DNA from: AP-15 sp963772295
Lineage (GTDB): Bacteria > Pseudomonadota > Alphaproteobacteria > ATCC43930 > CGMCC-115725
Length of the DNA stretch: 64,000 nt
Direction of reading: 5' to 3'
Assembly (NCBI GenBank): GCA_963772295.1
Contig: CAVYWO010000020.1
Location: 682,001-746,000 of the forward strand
The notes beneath the pieces were generated by a model, which did not search any database, was not told the origin of the DNA, and saw nothing but the letters and a program-made list of their open reading frames with translations. Both the position numbers and the translations under genes were made by a program. Within the stretch, counting starts at the first letter, position 1. Each line of letters begins with the position of its first letter. This document shows positions 1 to 9,941 of this stretch, piece after piece.

Positions 1-1086
1 GAGCCGCTCGCTCTGGCGGGAAAAGAGCCGTTCGACCGCCGGGTTGATCGACTGGATGCGCCCGCGCGCATCGATCGTCAGGACGCCGTCCCGGGCCGTG
101 TTCAAAATCGCCGCGTGGCGGCCCTCGCTGTCGGCAAGCGCTTGCGACAATCGGCGGCGCTCGCTGACGAGCGCGCCGAGCATGAGGCCGGTCGCGGCCA
201 AAGCCAACATCAAGAGCTGGAAGGGACGAAGCATATGCTCTGGATGACCCTGAATTTCGAGCCCGGCGATCAGCCCGATCTGGATCACCAGCACTGCCCA
301 GTTTGCCGCCGGCAGGCCATGGCGCGTCGCGATCCAGATCAGCGGCAGAAACAGCAGGTAGAAATTCGCGAGCGAGCGGTCCCCGGTGGTCGCGAGGAAC
401 ACCGCGACGAGCGCTGCGGCGATGCTCACCGCTTGCAGCGCAAATTCGACGATTTGGCGGGGGGGCTTGCGCCAATGCTGTCGGCTCCGCTTATCGATTT
501 GCCCGTGGAGCAGAAGCAGAGGCGGGAGGACGACGGCGATGGCGACCGCGTCTCCGATCCAATAATGATACCCGGCCTCGACAGCGCCGCTCCAGGGGAC
601 AACCCCAGCCGCGGCATAGACGACGACGTAACCCCCGGCGACAAGCGCTGAACTGACGATCGTCACGATCAGCAGCGCCACCGCATCCGAGCCGCCGCGA
701 ATCCCGGCTCCGAGGCCCGCACGCCGAAGTACCGCCGCCGCTCCGCTATAGCCGGCCGCAACCACGAGTGATCCAAGGCACATCGGCAGCAGAGCCACCG
801 TTGCGGTCGGCAGGGTGGCGGTCGACAATAGTTCCGCAGCCATTACCAACGGGGCGTAGCGCAGCCCCTTGATCAGCAAAAGGGCCAGCGCAAGACCAGT
901 CGACGGGCTCCACGGGGTGATGTTGATACCGTGCAGGGCCGCGATGTAGCTCAAACGGTCGAGCGATACATAGAGCGCGATGTAGCCGACCGCCAAGGCG
1001 ATCGCCCGGCTGGCCGGGCTGGTGCTCCAGCCTATCGGAGACGCCCACTGCGGCGCAGGGACGAGATCGTCGAGAGCCTCTTCCAC
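1..1086 (-). CDS. MASE1-PAS membrane sensor protein, C-terminus cut by window edge
   Basis: Open reading frame running off the left edge; 362 residues are visible. The start is a GTG at 1086 preceded by GGAGA eight bases upstream. Residues about 30-290 form a chain of hydrophobic segments with short loops, typical of the MASE1 integral membrane sensory domain. From about residue 319 a PAS domain begins (DSEGRHAAIL, then DGVLTIDARGRI and INPAVERLF). The missing part would normally be the rest of the PAS domain plus a histidine kinase or GGDEF/EAL output. MASE1-PAS is a common front end of FixL-like kinases and diguanylate cyclases, so the output type cannot be told here. No operon partner is visible; the next supported gene points the other way. 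Confidence 0.8.
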   Translation of the reverse strand, partial: MEEALDDLVPAPQWASPIGWSTSPASRAIALAVGYIALYVSLDRLSYIAALHGINITPWSPSTGLALALLLIKGLRYAPLVMAAELLSTATLPTATVALLPMCLGSLVVAAGYSGAAAVLRRAGLGAGIRGGSDAVALLIVTIVSSALVAGGYVVVYAAAGVVPWSGAVEAGYHYWIGDAVAIAVVLPPLLLLHGQIDKRSRQHWRKPPRQIVEFALQAVSIAAALVAVFLATTGDRSLANFYLLFLPLIWIATRHGLPAANWAVLVIQIGLIAGLEIQGHPEHMLRPFQLLMLALAATGLMLGALVSERRRLSQALADSEGRHAAILNTARDGVLTIDARGRIQSINPAVERLFSRQSERL

Positions 1087-2084
1087 CGCTGAGTTCTCCG
1101 ATTATCGCTCCCGCCGGCGCAATCTACCGCGGGCTGCGCGCTGACCGCCATACGTGTTCGCCCCTATTCCGTCGGATCGACGACAAGCTGGATGTTCAAG
1201 ATCATCGGCGCTATCGCGGGGGGAACGTCATGGCGAATTGGAGGTTCTGCGCCCGACCGATCGGCATTGCTGCCGCGTCGGAGCCCAAGTCGCTCGACCT
1301 CGGAGCGAGAAGTGCCGAGCGCCGCCCGGATCGTTGCCCGCAGTGCCGCTCCCGGGCTGTTCCACCGGACCAAAACCGCCGACGGCATCCTGGCGCCGGC
1401 GAGCGCTCCTGCGACCGCACCACCGTCGTCCAAACCCGATGCGCTTGGGAAGTTGTGCTGCGCTGCTTTTTGGAAATGGTGGGTCGCGGCGCCGATGCGG
1501 CAACGCCGATCCCGCTTTTTGACGCACGCAGCCTTGATCGGGTTGGCAGGTTCCTTCGTCGCCGGACCGGGCGAAGCGAGGTAAGCGCTCGCCGCGGAGC
1601 CGCCGGCCGAGACGAGGGCGATCCGCCTGGCATCGGACCCTGTTACCTGCATCGCGCCTCTTTCCGTTGCCGAAGAGCCGGTGCGCACCGAGGGCTTTAC
1701 CGATATCCGCCATGTAAGCGCAACGACGGCAGCGATACGCAGAGCCGATGCCGCAAGGTCAAGTGTTTGTGCCGGCACGGTGGCGCACGGCGAGATTGAT
1801 TTCGGCAGGGACTTTGGGTGGGTCACCTGTTGACGATCGATATGCCGCCGCACCGGTCACGATCCTGAACGGCCGGGCCGCGGAGGCGGCAATTCCAAGA
1901 GGTGCACGCAATGACGCGGCGCGCGTTCGCGTCGGTCAGCCGCTGCGAATCCGCAGGCGCGCTGATATTGGGTGGGGAATCGGACTGGGCTTCTTTTCCT
2001 TGTCAGCCGGCTCGGCGACCCTCTTGACCGCGGCGGCGCGGCGTAGTCTGTCACAGCCGGTTGCGCTGATCGCAGAGGCTGCCC
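1087..2084. other. About 1 kb without a supported gene
   Basis: Both strands are open in places. The longest frame is 1164-1853 on the minus strand (229 residues). Its conceptual product is Arg/Ala/Pro rich, shows no domain I recognise and has no convincing ribosome binding site. The region may be a decayed gene between the sensor and the CoA-transferase, or regulatory DNA upstream of the latter. I see no hairpin, tRNA or repeat in it. Confidence 0.4.
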
Positions 2085-3278
2085 ATGCCCGGCCCGCTTG
2101 ACGGTTACCGGATCGTCGATCTGACCGCCAACGTCGCCGGCCCGCTGGCGACGATGCTGCTCGCCGACCAGGGCGCCGACGTGATCAAGGTCGAGCCGCC
2201 GGAAGGCGATGCCACCCGCGCCGCCGCCAATCGGCGGGCCGGGTTCTCCGCATCGTTTCTCAACAACAACCGCAACAAGCGCTCGATTGTCCTCGACCTG
2301 AAGACGCCGGCCGGATTGCGGGCGGTGCTGCGGCTCGCCGCCGGCGCCGACGTCTTCGTGCAGAATTTCCGCCCGGGCGTCGCCGAGCGGCTCGGCGTCG
2401 GCGAAGATGCCGTCCGCGCCGTCGCGCCAAGGATCATCTACGTCTCGATTTCTGGTTTCGGCGAGCGCGGTCCCTATGCGGCACAGCCGGCCTATGACCC
2501 GGTGATCCAGGCGTTTTCGGGGCTGGCGACGGTGCAGGCCGGCTCCGATCAGTCGCGGCCGCGTCTGCTGCGCACCATCCTGCCCGACAAATTGACCGCG
2601 ATCACCGCCGCGCAGGCGATCACCGCGGCGCTGTTGGGGCGCGAGCACACCCGGCGGGGCCAGCATGTCCGGCTGTCGATGCTCGAGGCGGTGCTCGCCT
2701 TCCTGTGGAGCTCGGACATGGGCAGCCAGACTTTTGTCGGTGACGGGCCGCCGCCGCAGGAGGCCGCGAGTGCGATTGACCTGATCTACGAGACGGCAGA
2801 CGGCTACCTCACCGTCGCCGCCTTGACCGACCGCCAATGGGCCGGTTTGGCGCAGGCGCTCGATCGGCCGGATTGGCTCGACGATCCCAGGTTCAAGACG
2901 CCAGCATTGCGCCAGCAGCACATCGATGCACGGCTTGAATTGACCCAGGCGGCGCTGCGCGCCCGCCCCGCCGCCGAGTGGCTGCGGCGGCTCGGCGCGG
3001 CGGGCGTCCCCTGCGCTCCGGTCTTGACCCGCAGCGAGGTCATCCGGCATCCGCAAGTCGAGGCGCTGGGCCTGGTTGTTGAGACCGTGCACCCGGCGGC
3101 CGGACCGCTGCGCCAAGCGCGTCCGGCGGCGCGGTTTTCGGCAACGCCCGCCGAAATCCGCCGGGCGGCCCCCGAGCTCGGCGAACATACGCGCGAAATC
3201 CTCGAGGAGGTCGGCTATTCGGCCTCGGAAATTGCCGCGCTGGACAGGCCGCAGCCGCCAGCGGCGGATCGCGGATGA
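2085..3278 (+). CDS. CaiB/BaiF family (class III) CoA-transferase
   Basis: A 397-residue protein, the usual length for family III CoA-transferases, which move CoA between carboxylic acids in the cytoplasm. The N-terminus has the family pattern GYRIVDLTANVAGPLATMLL followed by ADQGADVIKVE. The mid region YDPVIQAFSG and the C-terminal EHTREIL motif are also typical. The ATG at 2085 directly opens the conserved N-terminal strand. The gene overlaps the downstream glutathione transferase by four bases, so the two are probably co-transcribed. Facing a branched-chain amino acid type ABC importer, it may activate an imported carboxylate or branched acid. The substrate cannot be read from the sequence. 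Confidence 0.9.
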   Translation: MPGPLDGYRIVDLTANVAGPLATMLLADQGADVIKVEPPEGDATRAAANRRAGFSASFLNNNRNKRSIVLDLKTPAGLRAVLRLAAGADVFVQNFRPGVAERLGVGEDAVRAVAPRIIYVSISGFGERGPYAAQPAYDPVIQAFSGLATVQAGSDQSRPRLLRTILPDKLTAITAAQAITAALLGREHTRRGQHVRLSMLEAVLAFLWSSDMGSQTFVGDGPPPQEAASAIDLIYETADGYLTVAALTDRQWAGLAQALDRPDWLDDPRFKTPALRQQHIDARLELTQAALRARPAAEWLRRLGAAGVPCAPVLTRSEVIRHPQVEALGLVVETVHPAAGPLRQARPAARFSATPAEIRRAAPELGEHTREILEEVGYSASEIAALDRPQPPAADRG

Positions 3279-3973
3279 TCGATGTTTATTATTGGCCGAC
3301 GCCGAACGGCTGGAAGGTCGCGATCATGCTCGAGGAATGCGGGCTCGACTACCGCATGATCCCGGTCGATATCGGTCGCGGCGACCAGTTCAAGCCCGAG
3401 TTTCTGGCGATCAGCCCGAACAACCGGATGCCGGCGATCGTCGACCACGATGACGAAAAGGGGCCGGTGCCGGTGTTCGAGTTGGGAGCCATCCTGACCC
3501 ATTTGGCCGAACGCGCCGGGCGCTTTTTGCCGCCCGGCAAGGGGGGACGTAAAGAGACCCTCGAATGGCTCTTCTGGCAGGTCGGCAATCTCGGCCCAAT
3601 GGCCGGCCAACTCAGCCATTTCGTCAACTACGCCTTGGGCGAGCACCCCTATTCGAAAAAGCGCTATGCCGACGAGTACAACCGCTGCCTCGGCGTCTTG
3701 GAGCGGCGGCTCTACGGGCGCGAATTCATCGTCGACGACTATTCGATCGCCGACATGGCGTGCTGGCCCTGGGTGCTGATCGCCAAGCCGCTCGGCCAGC
3801 CGCTCGACGCGTTTCCGAACGTCGCGCGCTGGCGCGAGACGATCAAAGCGCGACCGGCGGTGCAGCGCGGTGTCGACCTCGGCAAGGAATTACGCCGGCG
3901 GGTGTCGCCGACCGAAGCCGAACGGCGGGTGCTCTTCGATCAGACGGCGCAGACCGTGCTGCATCGCCCTTAA
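3275..3973 (+). CDS. Glutathione S-transferase family protein (YfcG/Ure2-like)
   Basis: A 232-residue two-domain GST. The N-terminal thioredoxin fold carries TPNGWKVAIMLEE and the cis-proline segment NNRMPAIVD. The helical C-terminal domain holds YSIADMACWPW, the conserved N-capping/hydrophobic staple region. Length and motifs fit the YfcG/Ure2 (Nu) class, cytoplasmic enzymes with glutathione-dependent disulfide reductase or peroxidase activity. The ATG at 3275 overlaps the stop of the CoA-transferase (ATGA), implying translational coupling. The stop is six bases from the convergent livM stop, leaving almost no room for a terminator. Confidence 0.9.
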   Translation: MIDVYYWPTPNGWKVAIMLEECGLDYRMIPVDIGRGDQFKPEFLAISPNNRMPAIVDHDDEKGPVPVFELGAILTHLAERAGRFLPPGKGGRKETLEWLFWQVGNLGPMAGQLSHFVNYALGEHPYSKKRYADEYNRCLGVLERRLYGREFIVDDYSIADMACWPWVLIAKPLGQPLDAFPNVARWRETIKARPAVQRGVDLGKELRRRVSPTEAERRVLFDQTAQTVLHRP

Positions 3974-3978
3974 GGGCG

Positions 3979-4932
3979 TTATTGATTGAGCCAGCGTCGG
4001 GCGAAGCCCAAGAGGCCTTGCGGCAGGAAGATGACGACGGCGATGAAGATGACCCCGAGCGGGATCAGATAGTATTCGGTCAAGAAGCGCGACAAGCCCT
4101 CGCGCAACAGGATGAAGAAGCCGGCGCCGAGGATCGGACCGACGAGGGTGCCGATGCCGCCGATAACGTTGTAGATCACGGTCTCGCCCGATACGAGAAA
4201 GAACACGAAATCGGGCGCCGCGAACTGGTTCTGGATCGCGTAGAGGACGCCGGCGAGACCTGCGAACAGGCCCGACAGCATGACCGCAACGATCTTGTAG
4301 CGTTCCACCGGATAGCCGATGGCGCGGGTGCGCGCCTCGTTCTCGCGGATCGACTGCAAAACCATGCCAAACGGCGATTGAGTTATACGTCGGAGCAGTA
4401 GATACGACCCGGCGACAACTCCCAGGACAAACCAGTGCAGGATCGTGGGCGTGAACGGGATCGCCAGCGCCCGGCCGAAACCGAGCGCCGGCTGGTCGAA
4501 GTTAAGGCCATTCTCGCCGCCGGTCACGGCCGTCCAGGTAAAAATCACGACGTAGAAGATCTGCGAAAATATGAGCGTAGTGATCGCGAAATAAATGTCG
4601 CGCAGCCGGGTCGAGAAATAGGCGACAAAGGCCGCGACCGCGGCGGCGGCAACGAGCCCGTAAACGAGCGCCAGCCAGAGATTGGGCGGTTGCGAGGTCA
4701 ACAGCGCGGCGGCGGCGCCATACATGCCGAGCCCGAAAAACGCCGAATGGCCGAACGAAACCATGCCGGCGTAGCCGATCAAGAGGTCGGACGACATCGC
4801 CAGCAGGCCCCAGATCAGGATCTCGGTCAGCAGGCGACGCCAGTATTCGGACAACAGCAGCGGCGCCGCGATCAACAGAGCAAGGACGACGGCGAACCCC
4901 GTCCAGAACACGGCACCCTGACCGTGCCTCAT
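3979..4932 (-). CDS. livM: Branched-chain amino acid ABC transporter permease LivM
   Basis: A 317-residue inner-membrane permease of the HAAT (Liv) family. About nine hydrophobic segments are visible, beginning FWTGFAVVLALLIAAPLLL, with family motifs GYAGMVSFGHSAFFGLGMYG and GGIGTLVGPILGAGFF. The start is the ATG at 4932, which overlaps the livH stop (ATGA). A much longer open frame continues upstream but only reads livH out of frame. This is the last gene of the five-gene importer block transcribed leftward. It forms the transport channel with LivH. The transported ligand of such cassettes beside CoA-transferases is often not an amino acid. Confidence 0.93.
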   Translation of the reverse strand: MRHGQGAVFWTGFAVVLALLIAAPLLLSEYWRRLLTEILIWGLLAMSSDLLIGYAGMVSFGHSAFFGLGMYGAAAALLTSQPPNLWLALVYGLVAAAAVAAFVAYFSTRLRDIYFAITTLIFSQIFYVVIFTWTAVTGGENGLNFDQPALGFGRALAIPFTPTILHWFVLGVVAGSYLLLRRITQSPFGMVLQSIRENEARTRAIGYPVERYKIVAVMLSGLFAGLAGVLYAIQNQFAAPDFVFFLVSGETVIYNVIGGIGTLVGPILGAGFFILLREGLSRFLTEYYLIPLGVIFIAVVIFLPQGLLGFARRWLNQ

Positions 4933-5801
4933 TTTGGCGTCGCGACAAAGAGGCCGGTCGGCCGGAACAGCAGCGTCACGATCAGCACGACAAACGAGAC
5001 GATGACCGCCTCCGACGGACTGATCCACAACGAGGCATAGGCTTCCAAGAGACTGATGAAGATCGCCGCGGCGATCGAACCGCCGAGGCTGCCCATGCCG
5101 CCGACCACGACGACGATGAAGGCCCGCAGGATCCAATTGGTACCCATCGTCGAATCGACCCCGGCGAACGGCGCGAACAACACCCCGCTTGCCGCCGCCA
5201 TGCCGGAGCCGATCGCGAACACCCCGGTCAGCACCCACGGCACCGGAATCCCCATCGCCTGCGCCATCATCCGATCCTGGGTGGTGGCGCGGATCCAGAT
5301 GCCCCACTTGCTGAATTTGAGGAACAGCCACAAGCCGCCGATGATCGTCGCCGACAACAGCGCGACCGCCACCCGGTACCAGGGATAGTCCAGATAGAAC
5401 AACTCGAAGTGGCCGCCGATCGGCTCGGCAATCTTGCGCGAGACGGCGCCGAACTGCCACAGCGCGTAATTCTGCAGGACCAGCGAGACCCCGAAAGTGG
5501 CGAGGATCGTCGTCAGCGGATCGCGACCGAGAAGCGGCCGCAACGACACCAAATAGATCGCCGCGCCCAGCAGTCCGATGACGAGGATCGCCGCGATCAA
5601 CGCCAGCCAGAAACTGCCGGTCAGTGCCAAAGTCAGGACGCCGACATAGGCGCCCAGCATGAACAATTCGCCGTGGGCGAAATTGACAACGTCCATGATG
5701 CCGAAAATCAGGGTAAGCCCGGAGGACACCAGCGCCAGGATCATGCCGGTGACAATGCCGTTGATGGTCTGGATCAGGAGCTGATCGACCGCAGCGCCCA
5801 T
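4929..5801 (-). CDS. livH: Branched-chain amino acid ABC transporter permease LivH
   Basis: A 290-residue permease with about eight membrane spans. The hallmark LivH segments are present: GIVTGMILALVSSGLTLIFG, MDVVNFAHGELFMLGAY and VVVGGMGSLGGSIAAA. The ATG at 5801 lies one base after the livF stop and the 3' end overlaps livM by four bases, so the three are one transcriptional unit. It pairs with LivM as the heterodimeric pore of a HAAT-family importer. There are no frameshifts or unusual residues. Confidence 0.94.
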   Translation of the reverse strand: MGAAVDQLLIQTINGIVTGMILALVSSGLTLIFGIMDVVNFAHGELFMLGAYVGVLTLALTGSFWLALIAAILVIGLLGAAIYLVSLRPLLGRDPLTTILATFGVSLVLQNYALWQFGAVSRKIAEPIGGHFELFYLDYPWYRVAVALLSATIIGGLWLFLKFSKWGIWIRATTQDRMMAQAMGIPVPWVLTGVFAIGSGMAAASGVLFAPFAGVDSTMGTNWILRAFIVVVVGGMGSLGGSIAAAIFISLLEAYASLWISPSEAVIVSFVVLIVTLLFRPTGLFVATPK

Positions 5802-5802
5802 T

Positions 5803-6558
<756 letters not shown>

Positions 6559-6577
6559 GGCAACCCCGCGCCGCCGT

Positions 6578-7372
6578 TCACGTCTTCAGATAGACCTCGA
6601 GCACACGCGGATTTTCCTGGATCTCGGCCGGCCGTCCTTCGGCCAGGATCTCGCCATGGTGGAACACGGTGATGCGGTCGGCCAACCCCATGACCACCCG
6701 CATGTCGTGCTCGACGATCAGGATCGTCAGGCCCTTGGCAATGCGGCGGACCAGCTGCATCGTGTCGTGGGTCTCGGCCGCGCTCATCCCCGCGGTCGGC
6801 TCGTCGAGACACAAGAGTTGCGGCTCGGTCGCGAGCGCGATGGCGAGTTCGAGCGTGCGCTGCTCACCATGCGACAAATTGGCGGCGAGCTCGCCGGCCT
6901 TGGCCAACAGGCCCACCGCGTCGAGCGCCGCCTCGGCCTTTTCGATAATGTCCCGATACGAGCGGTAATGCGTCAACAAGCTCCAACGGTGCCGGCGCGA
7001 CTGGGCCGCGATGCGCGCGTTTTCGATTGTCGTCGCATTGGGCAAGATGTTGGTGATCTGGTACGAGCGGGCGATGCCCTTTTGCGAGATCCGGTTCGGG
7101 GGCAGCCCGGTGATGTCGTCGCCGGCGAACCGGACCACTCCGGACGAGGGACGCAGGACGCCGGTCAGGCAATTGAAAAACGTGCTCTTGCCGGCACCGT
7201 TCGGGCCGATGATGGCGCGCACCTCGCCTGTTGCGACGGCAAAATTGACGCGGTTGAGCGCGGTGAGCCCGCCGAAGCGGATCGTCAGTTCCTCGGTGCG
7301 CAGCAACTCCGCCGCACCATCCAGGGCGATGTTTGCCGGGGACCGCGCGGCCGGCAACGGGTCGGCCGTCAC
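6578..7372 (-). CDS. livG: Branched-chain amino acid ABC transporter ATPase LivG
   Basis: A 264-residue ATPase starting at a GTG (7372) immediately after the binding-protein stop codon. Walker A is GPNGAGKST, the signature LSHGEQRTLELAIAL, and Walker B LLCLDEPTAGM. The insertion GIARSYQITNILPNATTIEN after Walker A is characteristic of LivG. The tail AEIQENPRVLEVYLKT matters for comparison: a decayed copy of this same tail lies at about 11815-11862. It pairs with LivF to energise the importer. Confidence 0.94.
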   Translation of the reverse strand: MTADPLPAARSPANIALDGAAELLRTEELTIRFGGLTALNRVNFAVATGEVRAIIGPNGAGKSTFFNCLTGVLRPSSGVVRFAGDDITGLPPNRISQKGIARSYQITNILPNATTIENARIAAQSRRHRWSLLTHYRSYRDIIEKAEAALDAVGLLAKAGELAANLSHGEQRTLELAIALATEPQLLCLDEPTAGMSAAETHDTMQLVRRIAKGLTILIVEHDMRVVMGLADRITVFHHGEILAEGRPAEIQENPRVLEVYLKT

Positions 7373-8650
7373 CTACGCGGTGGCGAAGTGGCAGGCGGGC
7401 GGCACGATCGTCTTGTCCTTGGAGACGACATCCCTGACATGGTAGGCCCCGGCGTCGATCTCGTAGATGAGCTCGCGCACGAATGCTTGATGGTCCGCCG
7501 CGCGCAGCAGCTTGTCGCCCTGCGGGAAGTCGTAGCCTTCCTTCATCTCGAGCCCTTCGAGCGCCTCGATCAGCTTGATCGTGTCGGCGCGGCCCTGAAA
7601 CTTCGACTTCTCGATGCCGAGCTTTAGGCAATTCATCGCCTCGAAATTCGATTGCACATAGCGGTCGGGCAGCGGGTTGGAGGGGGCGACCGACTGCAGC
7701 CGCTTCTTTGCCTCCTCCAAGAACGCCTTGTTGTAGGGCGTGTCGAGCGGCTCCTCGAGCACCGGGATGTAGCGGTCGATGCCGGTGAAGCCGTCGACTT
7801 TGTTGCCAAGAGCGGGCAGGCTCGACGGCACCGCGACGGCGCCGTCGCCAGCGATCTTGTATTTCTTGGACAGGCCCAGATCGTATCCTTGGTTGATGAA
7901 ATTGATCGCATCCTTGCCGAAAAAGATCACGAACACTCCGTCGAACCTGCCGCCGATCTTGGAGAGGAACGGCGTCATGTCGGCGGTGCCGAGCGGGATG
8001 CCGGTGCTGCCGACGACCGTGCCGCCTTGCTTCTGGATCGACTCGGCGTAGGCATTCCTGGTCGACTGGCCCCAGGCATAGTCGGCATAAACGATGTACC
8101 ACTTCTTGCCCAATTTGTTGACCAGATAGGGCGCGAACGCGACCGCCTGCGCCGGCGCGAAGTCGTATGGGCGGAAGGTGTAGCGGTTGCACCTGCTGGT
8201 CGTGATCGTAGTGTCGAGGCACACGCCGATCATGTTGACGACCTTGTGCTGCTGGTAGACCGGCATGCAGGCGAGACAGATGTTGGACAAGAAACCGCCG
8301 ACATGGGCGTCGACCTCGTCCTCGACCAAGAGCTTCTCGGTCTGACGGCGGCCGATATCGGGCTTCGACTCGTCGTCAGCGGTGATCAGGTCGACCTCGC
8401 GGCCGAGAATGCCGCCCGCTGCGTTGATGCGGTCGACCGCCATCTGGACCCCGACGAGGGCGGTCTTGCCGCCCGAGGCAGCGACACCCGAGAGCGGCTG
8501 GATGCTGCCGATCTTGTACGGCTTTGAGGTCGCCAAAGCGTAGCGCAACGGGACCGGCGCCATAATCGCCGTACCTCCCGCGGCGCCCCAGCCGAGGAGC
8601 CGGCGGCGCGTCGGCTCCGCGCTCGACCGCGAAATCCCATTCTCTGCCAT
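7373..8650 (-). CDS. Branched-chain amino acid-type ABC substrate-binding protein, Tat-exported
   Basis: A 425-residue periplasmic binding protein of the LivK/Peripla_BP_6 family, first gene of the leftward liv operon. The N-terminus has a twin-arginine signal, TRRRLLGWGAAGG at about residues 14-26, then a hydrophobic stretch ending near YALA. The mature part opens with YKIGSIQPLSGVAASGGK, the usual first strand of these proteins, and continues with VDRINAAGGILGREVDLI. The ATG at 8650 was chosen because it begins just before the signal; the frame stays open upstream but without family similarity. The upstream 130 bases and first 17 codons are duplicated at 11866-12060. Confidence 0.92.
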   Translation of the reverse strand: MAENGISRSSAEPTRRRLLGWGAAGGTAIMAPVPLRYALATSKPYKIGSIQPLSGVAASGGKTALVGVQMAVDRINAAGGILGREVDLITADDESKPDIGRRQTEKLLVEDEVDAHVGGFLSNICLACMPVYQQHKVVNMIGVCLDTTITTSRCNRYTFRPYDFAPAQAVAFAPYLVNKLGKKWYIVYADYAWGQSTRNAYAESIQKQGGTVVGSTGIPLGTADMTPFLSKIGGRFDGVFVIFFGKDAINFINQGYDLGLSKKYKIAGDGAVAVPSSLPALGNKVDGFTGIDRYIPVLEEPLDTPYNKAFLEEAKKRLQSVAPSNPLPDRYVQSNFEAMNCLKLGIEKSKFQGRADTIKLIEALEGLEMKEGYDFPQGDKLLRAADHQAFVRELIYEIDAGAYHVRDVVSKDKTIVPPACHFATA

Positions 8651-8780
8651 CTCTCCGTGCACTCCCTGTTTCTTCGCAGAATTCGAACCCCGGAAGCCCA
8701 TCCTAAGCCGGTCCCGGCCGGGTGGAAAGACGCCGCTCTGGCTCCGGAAATCGTTGCCGGCGATCGCAGCCGGGCTAATT
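8601..8780. repeat. Copy A of a duplicated liv binding-protein 5' region
   Basis: This stretch, spanning the first codons and leader of the binding-protein gene, recurs at about 11866-12060 in the same orientation. The near-identical core runs from CGGCGGCGCGTCGGCTCCGC through the start codon and on to ACTCCCTGTTTC. Weaker similarity continues through AAATCGTTGCCGGCGATCGC. The two copies bracket the GrdB-like pseudogene, the antitoxin and the insertion sequence. Confidence 0.85.
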
Positions 8781-8839
8781 TGACGGCAACCCGTGACGGC
8801 CCGCCGGAGAAAGGGGCGCATGACCCCCAGGACGAATTG

Positions 8840-9625
8840 CCGGGGTTCGCCCCCGAAATCGACGCGCCGATCCTGGCGTCGATCACGACTGCAGCACCTT
8901 ACTGGCTCGGGCTGGGTGACCAGGGCCCGGGCGCGCCTTACAACGCCCGCGCCATATTCTCGGTCTATTCGGGCGACAGCGCCGTCGATCGCGATCTGCG
9001 CATCTCCCATCTCGGCTATGACCGCGCGCACACGACGGCGGAGGATGCAACACCTGGTTCCCGCTGGCGCAATACCGGCGGTGCGCGGCGGCGGGACGGA
9101 TCGGCGCCGTGGCGCCGCGCTTTCACGGCATGCCGACCAACCGCAGCCAACGCGTCACGATCGAACGGGACTGCCCGGAGCTCGTCGCACGCTGAAGGGA
9201 GGACGGCGCCGATGCCGCCATTCTCGTCGCCGACTGACCCGCTTGCCACCGGACCGTGAGTTTGGCCGCCCGGCAGCTCGAGGCGAGCGGCATCCCCGCC
9301 GTCGTCGTCGGCGGCGCCAAGGACATCGTCGAACATTGCGGCGTGCCGCGGTTTTTGTTCAGCGATTTTCCGCTCGCAACGCCGCCGGGCGGCCGCACGA
9401 TCGCGGGTCGCAAGCCTTCACCCCGGAGTTGGCATTGCGCGTCCTCGAAACGGCACCGGCGGCGCGCACCACCGTGCAATCGCCGTTGCGCTGGAGCCCG
9501 ACCCCTCCTGGAAGCTCGACTATTCGAATCTCGAACGTCTGACATCCGAAGAAATTCGGCGCCGGCGGCAGGAATTCGATCGCCAGAAGGAGATCGCCAA
9601 AAACATCCGCGCGGCGACCGAGTGA
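8840..9625 (+). pseudogene. Frameshifted glycine/sarcosine/D-proline reductase selenoprotein B (GrdB/PrdB)-like gene
   Basis: Reading across frames gives one continuous family match: TTAAPYW...GDQGPGAPYN, LRISHLGYDRAHTTAEDA, NTWFPLAQYRR, RIGAVAPRFHGMPTNRSQR, CHRTVSLAARQLEASGIPAV, AKDIVEHCGVPRFLFSDFPL, GRPHDRGSQAF, TTVQSPLRW and finally WKLDYSNLERLTSEEIRRRR to the TGA at 9623-9625. At least five single-base shifts are needed (near 9048, 9193 plus 9200, 9375 and 9497). A TGA at 9235-9237 sits exactly where homologues have Cys or selenocysteine before P-x-C-H. The 5' end is uncertain. Homologues are reductases or putative redox proteins. This copy cannot make a full protein as sequenced. Confidence 0.8.
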
Positions 9626-9659
9626 TTTGACGCGGCGAGCGCCGGCTGGGCAGATCCCA

Positions 9660-9941
9660 TCATGCTGCCATCGTGATTTCGAGATGCACGGCGAGGCCGG
9701 CGCGGGCGGCGAGCGCCACCAGGGTATCAAGATCGAATTTGCCGACGCGGCCGCGCAAGATGTCATTCAAGCAAGGCTGCGTCACACCCAGACGTTTTGC
9801 CGCCTCGCCCTGCGGGAGATGCCATCCGGTCACGGCTTTGCTAATCGCGATCATCAGGATCGAGCGCAGCTTCATGTTCTCCGCTTCGGTCGGACTGTCT
9901 TCAAGCGCATCCCAGACGCTCTCAAAAACCCGCTCAGTCAT
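9660..9941 (-). CDS. XRE-family antitoxin, HigA/HTH_37-like
   Basis: A 93-residue protein with a helix-turn-helix in the second half: GEAAKRLGVTQPCLNDILRG, followed by FDLDTLVALAARAGL. It belongs to the small XRE antitoxins encoded downstream of HigB/Gp49-type toxins. The start ATG at 9941 follows GGAGG closely and overlaps, as ATGA, the stop codon of an upstream toxin remnant. This is the normal toxin-antitoxin arrangement. It would bind DNA as an autorepressor and neutralise its toxin. Here the toxin is truncated, leaving an orphan antitoxin. Confidence 0.85.
   Translation of the reverse strand: MTERVFESVWDALEDSPTEAENMKLRSILMIAISKAVTGWHLPQGEAAKRLGVTQPCLNDILRGRVGKFDLDTLVALAARAGLAVHLEITMAA

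Noticed and set aside
1164..1853. 229-codon minus-strand frame next to the sensor gene
   Set aside because: No recognisable domain, poor composition and no ribosome binding site; described only as a gap.
4933..5460. N-terminal extension of LivM to 5460
   Set aside because: The added residues are livH read out of frame; the true start overlaps the livH stop at 4929-4932.
8657..8835. N-terminal part of the GrdB-like gene starting at 8657
   Set aside because: This stretch is the duplicated liv leader, not family sequence. The pseudogene is placed from about 8840.
9193..9237. Active selenoprotein gene reading through TGA
   Set aside because: One in-frame TGA (9193) is explained by a pair of compensating indels and at least four other shifts exist, so no intact selenoprotein can be made as sequenced. 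Only the 9235 position is kept as a question.
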